Assembly (NCBI RefSeq): GCF_003573695.1
Contig: NC_039359.1
Coordinates: 118,613,849-118,677,848, forward strand
DNA length: 64,000 nt
Source: Papaver somniferum
Lineage: Eukaryota; Streptophyta; Magnoliopsida; Ranunculales; Papaveraceae
Direction: 5' to 3'
How positions within the stretch are numbered: the first letter of the stretch is position 1; the number at the start of each line of letters is the position of its first letter. Position numbers and translations under genes: made by a program. Below are positions 59,042-64,000 of the stretch, one piece after another. The notes beneath the pieces are model-generated. The model did not search any database. It worked only from the letters and a program-made list of their open reading frames with translations, and had not been told where the DNA came from.

Positions 59042-60319
59042 ATGAACATAGGTGTTATCTCTATTAACGTACCACCAGTCTTCGATGGCTCTAATTACTT
59101 ATGGTGGAAAATTTCTATGCGAGATTTTCTTCAATCGCGTGATTTTCAATCATGGGTATATGTGGTGAATGTTTATGATGCGCCCGTTGTTGCAGCTGGA
59201 AACGGAACTGTTCCCAAGAATATTGGTGAATATAATGCTGCCGAGATTCTTGCTGCAAAGCAGAATTCTGAAGGGTTAAATGCTATCATACATGCCATTG
59301 CCCCAAGTCTTCAACACCATGCGTCTAATTGCACTAGGTCTAAAGATGCTTGGGATACCTTAGAAACCATATTTGAAGGAAACTCCAGTGAAAAGGAAGC
59401 TAGGCTTCAAAACCTTAATTCTGATTGGGAGAACCTTCGTATGGCAGATGAAGAAACATTTGATGAGTTTAATTACAAAGTGTCTGAAATTGTTAATGCA
59501 TCTTTTGCATTGGGTAAGACTATTTCTGGAAAGGACATTGTGATGAAAATTCTCAGATCGCTGCCATCTAGATACGAGTCTAAGAAGCATGCCATCGTTG
59601 AGGGGAATAACCTCAATAATCTTTCCAGAAACACCTTGGTTGGGAAGCTAAAGATCTTTGACCATGAGCATACATCCAAAGTCGGTAAGGATGTTGCCTT
59701 TAAAGCACAGAAGAGCACTAAATTACTTGCCAAAGGTAAAAGTGTTCATGTCTCTGAGGATGATCAGTCTGAGAATGATTTTTCAGATGAAGACCTTGAC
59801 AAGTCGGTCTCCTTGATCACAAGACAGTTTAGGGATCTTCTGTTGAAGAGAAGTAAACTGTTTTCAAGAGACAAACCTAGGTCATCAGACAAACCTCACG
59901 GTCGCGTACCTCCTAAAAACAGGGATGCTGACGAGGCTGCTGACGAGGACATGCCTCAGTGCTTTAAGTGTAAGGGTTTTGGCCATTTTTCTAACGAATG
60001 CCCAAATCGTATAAAATACACTGGGAACAAAGGTCTAGCTGTAACGCTTGATGAAATGTCTGAAACCTATGATTCCGATGAAGATAGGAAATCAAGTGTA
60101 GGGCTCCTTGGTGAAAACATCGATTTTGATACTTGTAGCAATACATATATCAACCTCAATGGGTTCGGAGGAGAAGGAAATCCAATCAAGATGGAAGATT
60201 CTCTAACTGGAGGATCTACTGTATGTCTAGCTGCTTGCACATCTCATATGCCTGAATACTATCCAAGTTTGACGTGCTCGTTTTGTTCGATGAAGGGACA
60301 CGAACTATCAAGGTATTAA
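59042..60319 (+). CDS. gag of the plus-strand SIRE-like element
   Basis: A 425-codon ORF starting at ATG 59042, 53 bp after the primer site. It has the copia gag domain (PPVFDGSNYLWWKISMRDFL, SKDAWDTLETIFEG, LQNLNSDWENLRMADEETF, ILRSLPSRYESK), an acidic serine-rich stretch (VSEDDQSENDFSDEDLD) and one intact CX2CX4HX4C zinc knuckle (CFKCKGFGHFSNEC, residues about 307-320). A second knuckle (CSFCSMKGHELSR, about residue 412) has Tyr where the last Cys should be and is followed at once by TAA (60317-60319). The same frame then stays open and gag-like (KLQLRADRLARKLKLSQKTA) to about 60570, so this gag is a prematurely stopped version of a protein of about 510 residues. Confidence 0.85.
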   Translation: MNIGVISINVPPVFDGSNYLWWKISMRDFLQSRDFQSWVYVVNVYDAPVVAAGNGTVPKNIGEYNAAEILAAKQNSEGLNAIIHAIAPSLQHHASNCTRSKDAWDTLETIFEGNSSEKEARLQNLNSDWENLRMADEETFDEFNYKVSEIVNASFALGKTISGKDIVMKILRSLPSRYESKKHAIVEGNNLNNLSRNTLVGKLKIFDHEHTSKVGKDVAFKAQKSTKLLAKGKSVHVSEDDQSENDFSDEDLDKSVSLITRQFRDLLLKRSKLFSRDKPRSSDKPHGRVPPKNRDADEAADEDMPQCFKCKGFGHFSNECPNRIKYTGNKGLAVTLDEMSETYDSDEDRKSSVGLLGENIDFDTCSNTYINLNGFGGEGNPIKMEDSLTGGSTVCLAACTSHMPEYYPSLTCSFCSMKGHELSRY

Positions 60320-60880
60320 AAATACAAGCACCAAATAAGGCACGCCATCAAACTCCAACTAAGAGCAGATCGATTAGCAAGGAAGCTGAAACTTTCTCAG
60401 AAGACCGCCGAGGTATGTATGATCTTATCTTCTTCTAAGAAGTTGGTTTCCAGGGATAGAGTAAGACCATTTGAAAAGAAAGTATGGTCGAATCGTTTTG
60501 ATAGACAGAAGTCTGAAGATTCATCTCTTGAGGAAAATGGTGGACAAATTGTTGTTCACCACAACACAAATTAATTGTGTTGTTTGGAAAATCTTGTCTC
60601 ATGTGCCTGTTCAAAAGAGACAAGATCATGAACGTACATGCTTTAGAAAAGGGTGTTTTCTTAGGTTTGTTGTTTTCTGTCTATCAAATAAAAGAAAGGG
60701 TTATTATCGACAATTCTACTCTTTATAGGGTTTAGAGTTGAATGACCACGAACCTATTTATAGGTTTCGAACCCTACATTCCTTTTTCCTCCTTGATATT
60801 CTTTGTATCTCAAGACTGTTTAATGAGATTGTGAATTCCATCCACAAAAATCAGTTGGTTATAACTGTTCTCAAAGTATC
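60320..60880 (+). other. gag tail and junction where pol is missing
   Basis: To about 60570 the sequence is the read-through tail of gag. The following 300 bp have only short frames and no pol motif. The roughly 3 kb of protease-integrase-RT-RNase H expected in a SIRE-like element are absent. Confidence 0.6.
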
Positions 60881-61261
60881 GTGTCTATGGAGAGAAAAGA
60901 TGTCAACATGATTGTTAAATTTTCAATCAAGGAAAAAGAAAAATCTCATGCAACTCCATCCTTGAAAAGAAAAAAGAGGAATACAAGAAAGACAAAGGTT
61001 GTGCCTTCTAACTCTCAGAAGTTTTCCGATGTTCTTGATGAGTTGAAGGAAGTAAGAAAGGAGATTCGTGAAACAAAGGCTTTTGTGTCAAAGTCCTTAG
61101 AAATTCAGAGAGCCCTGGTACGACATAATCATCCAAGACAGTTCGTTGATATAAACTCCTATCTTCGCAAACCGTATGTTCCAATGGTTGTTGACAACAA
61201 GGAGTTCGGGAAAGATGCTGAATTTCTCAAAGGCATTGTCGATGTCTTATTTTTGGATTAG
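60881..61261 (+). CDS. Small basic, coiled-coil ORF after gag
   Basis: 126 codons from ATG (MSMERKDVNMIVKF). The first half is very basic (KRKKRNTRKTKVV). The second has a helical, coiled-coil-like stretch (FSDVLDELKEVRKEIRETKA) and ends FLKGIVDVLFLD. No enzyme motif. It lies where SIRE-type elements carry a variable ORF downstream of pol, so it may be a remnant of that ORF. Its expression is unknown. Confidence 0.5.
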   Translation: MSMERKDVNMIVKFSIKEKEKSHATPSLKRKKRNTRKTKVVPSNSQKFSDVLDELKEVRKEIRETKAFVSKSLEIQRALVRHNHPRQFVDINSYLRKPYVPMVVDNKEFGKDAEFLKGIVDVLFLD

Positions 61262-63064
61262 TTGGAAGAATAACTAGTGCTTTGAATAGCGATGATTTTG
61301 ACTACACATAGCTATTTTGTTTTCATCTTCTTATGTTTATTTTTTAGGTTTATTGGTTTTAAATTCTAAAACTATTTGGAGGATGATGTTATTGCAGTAT
61401 TGATCTTTATGATTTTGTGATATTGCAATTTGTATATGGGATATGTATTGTTTGCATCCGTGAACTTGAAGGTCCCATATTGCGGTCAAAAGTAAAGTCG
61501 TTCATGAATTAGTATTCGTATTGATGAAAGGACGAATGGACTTTTGACATTTACAAAAGTTATGCCTATGCAGTCATGTATTTGATGGAAAATAGGATAA
61601 AATCTTTTGTTTGACAAGGATAAAATCTATTATATAGTTATGATGGAAAATAGAATAGATCCTTGTATGATTATCCACGGTATTGATCTTCATTGATCCA
61701 TCTTGCTATGTATTACCGTGAAGGCTCCATTGTGTGACTTATGTTGAGCACGATAAAACTAAGTCGATTTTTCTTATTGTCTTGTTGGTTGTTCCATAAG
61801 ATGCTATATGTCGAGCATTAGGAACTAAATTAATCAACCAGTTTGGTTATTTAGTTTGTACTCCATAAGTTTTCTTTATTATGTCGAGTACATGTACGGT
61901 TAAGGTTGTCATATTCTATGATGAACTTAGTCGGGGTTCCATAAGTTCTCTTATGTTGAACCCAAGATAATTAAATTAATTACTTCGGTGATTAGTTTGG
62001 TTGTTTGTATTCCAATTAGATTAATTATAGGTTCTCTTGTAATTAATCTAATTGAGTTTTCATGTATTCCACAAATTCTTGTGTTGAGTATATGAACGGA
62101 TATACTAATCATGTTCTATTGGTTAATGTAGTCGTATATTTCGTAAGGTTTTCCTTATGTTGAGTATGTGAACGATTAAGTTAGTCATCTCTGTATGATT
62201 ACCTTAGTTTTTGCTCCGTAAGTTTACTTATGTTGAGCACTTTCAATTAAATTGATCACTTTTGTGGTTTGATTTAGTTGCATATTCCGATTAAATTAAT
62301 CATGGGTTTACCTGTGATTAATTTGGTTGAGTTTTGGATATAGAAAATCATTTCCATGGTTTTTGGTGTCCAATTAAAAAATCCTTCTTTTCTTTCGAAA
62401 TTAAGGTCGCTCTTGTTGTTCTTTCGGGAATGACATCTAATGGGGGAGAGTTCTTTTGAACTTGTGCTTAATGGTAATATCTTGCGGGGTGTGCGGCTGT
62501 GGAATTTTATAGGGTTTATCTTGTATCTTAAAACTCCTTGATGAATGCATTTAGCTTCGGATTTATGATTGCATCTAAATTAAGTTGGTATGTATTTTTC
62601 TTTTAGTCTATGAAATGTCTCTTGTGGAAATTTCATTATGATCCCGTTCTTGTACCTTTGCCAATTTTATTGACAAAAAGGGGGAGAAATATTGTAGTTC
62701 ACACTACAAATACATATGGTTTTCGGATCGTTGTGTAAGGGGGAGTGGTTTCCATGATCGAGATGGAGTATTGACTAAGGGGGAGTGATACATATCACCG
62801 TAGTATTATTGTTAAAGTCGTGATACAATTGGACTTTGATGTTACATAATAATATTATGACACTGTATAATGATGATCGAGAATATCGATTTCTCTCATT
62901 GTTATAGCTACGGATCTTCAACAACGGTGATGATAAACTTACAACCTTTGGGATCATTGGAGTACTTGGAAGGACGAAGATTTCAGGGAACGTTGAAGAT
63001 TAGACTATGGAATAGGAGCCACTAAAGTTTATCTTTTTTGTATTCCATATGTATTAATAGTTTT
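61262..63064 (+). other. Non-coding 3' region of the plus-strand copia element
   Basis: 1.8 kb without a gene. 61680-62340 has a recurring phrase of the type CCATAAGTT(C/T)TCTTATGTTGAG followed by AATTAA words, about eight diverged copies (for example 61744, 61795, 61865, 61950, 62085, 62150, 62220). Three purine tracts follow (AAAAAGGGGGAGA 62675, TAAGGGGGAGTGG 62737, TAAGGGGGAGTGA 62776), but none lies beside the LTR. Confidence 0.6.
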
Positions 63065-64000
63065 TGTTAGAGCACTGCTCGGTTGAACCCACTAGCGTTG
63101 GTATGTCAAGTTAGTTGTCAATTTTAGTTGCCAAAATGCATTCTTGATTTAGCATACTAAAGATAGTTTCGGACTAGTTTAGGTCTAAAAAGTTGAATCG
63201 AAGCTATCCTTAAAGGATGAAGATTGAAGATTGAAGGCTACAATAAGACATCAACAACTACTTCATCAATAAAGGTATGTGATTGATTTCATTTGTATTC
63301 TTATTCAATTATACCTTTCTAATCTATCGAGATATATGCTCACTATACGGAACAATTCCAATGACGGTAAATGTACATTTATGTATATATACTTGAGGTT
63401 ATTTGATTCATGACCTTGGAGACAATAACCTTTATCCTATAAAGGATCTCATGTTATAGTGAATGATCTTTCGAATCCAATGAGCCAAGAATCACTCAAT
63501 TCCGAGTTATAACAATAAAGTTATGAGTGATTTAAGCTCATTAGTAGGAAACATTCAATGGGCTTTGGAGTGGTCCGCGAACTTGGGCCCAATACGTGAC
63601 TAAAAGGGATTTTTGGTCAAGTTGGTGATGTTTCCTTATCTAAGAAAGTTAGCTATTGGTCCAAACACTTTCGATTACCATATTAAAGTGTTTGTGATTC
63701 CTACCTAAGTTAAAATGTGATTTATTCACATAAATATAATTTTTGCTAAATGAGTTATTTATTTAATTATTTTGGCAAGAGTTTTAACTTAGGAAAGACT
63801 CCCATATTTAGGAGAGTCTTGTAAAAGGAAAATAGCTCTGCTTAGCTTCCAAGATATTGTTCATTATAAATAAGGAGTTCATGAGTTTACAAGTTTTTCA
63901 TCCCTCTGGAAAATTGGCGTAAGCTCTGCAGGTTGTTTTCCACGTCTTCCGTTCTTCGTGAACGAGAGTGAGATAAAAGTCTTTGTATTAGGGATCACAA
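63065..64000 (+). repeat. 3' LTR of the plus-strand copia element, truncated by the window end
   Basis: It begins TGTTAGAGCACTGCTCGGTT. Beyond the terminus only scattered words agree with the 5' LTR (for example ACTTCATCAA...AAAGGTATGTG, GTCCGCGAACTTG), so it belongs to another subfamily. It contains TTATAAATAAGGAG near 63875, a TATA box candidate. Confidence 0.7.

Larger units (their letters stand above)
56571..64000 (+). mobile_element. SIRE-like Ty1/copia element, plus strand, gag only, extends past the window
   Basis: A 5' LTR (56571-58975), initiator-Met primer site, gag, a small second ORF, a long non-coding 3' region and the start of a 3' LTR at 63065. No protease, integrase, RT or RNase H is present between gag and LTR, so it cannot move by itself. 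The two LTRs are clearly different beyond the first 20 bp. The right end lies outside the window. Confidence 0.8.

Overview
The window is nuclear DNA of a flowering plant. It holds a 25-exon 26S proteasome gene (RPN1) and a Rab2/RABB1-type GTPase gene with plant-style GT-AG introns, set in a large mass of nested plant LTR retrotransposons, MITEs and other repeats. The repeat families look to me like those of the poppy order (Ranunculales, Papaver-like). That genus-level guess is inference from general impression, not a database match.

Layout. 1-4630: the 3' part of a gypsy-like retroelement with an acidic orphan ORF and a long LTR. 4631-7480: LTR-like non-coding sequence with several families of short tandem repeats. 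7481-10118: a minus-strand pseudogene of the plant reverse-transcriptase-like protein family, split by two copia LTR insertions (8335-9344). 10640-10893: a tRNA-derived SINE-like repeat. 11412-12630: a non-autonomous DNA transposon. 13088-24475: a Ty3/gypsy Tat-lineage element (A, plus strand) with target-site duplication GTAAT, degenerate gag-pro-RT-RH-aRH-INT and a long spliced antisense ORF. 25389-34516: a second Tat-like element (B, minus strand) with target-site duplication ATTGG, no recognisable gag and its own antisense coiled-coil ORF. 34517-35953: a foldback element into whose end element B inserted. 36018-41125: a 5.1-kb Mutator-like non-autonomous element with minisatellites and a possible captured multi-exon gene fragment.

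41384-50360: RPN1, 894 codons in 25 exons, all junctions in phase. 51318-53158: a Rab2-like gene whose first exon (start codon and start of the P-loop) is not visible. Both host genes carry an intronic MITE with ends starting GAGC and a TAA target duplication.

53542-64000: a nest of SIRE-like Ty1/copia elements. A minus-strand 3' LTR (53542-56038) with a piece of internal sequence is followed at once by a plus-strand element (56571 onward) with a 2.4-kb 5' LTR, an initiator-Met primer site and a gag gene. That element has no protease, integrase, RT or RNase H. Its 3' LTR belongs to a visibly different subfamily, and the polypurine tract normally beside that LTR is missing.

The most unusual recurring pattern is that both gypsy elements carry, between integrase and the 3' LTR, a spliced coiled-coil ORF on the opposite strand with a TATA box about 230 nt before its ATG. 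Antisense ORFs of this type are known in Tat-lineage elements, so the class is not new. I found no CRISPR array, no defence island and no convincing wholly undescribed system. All identities come from reading the sequence and recalled family knowledge; no searches were run.
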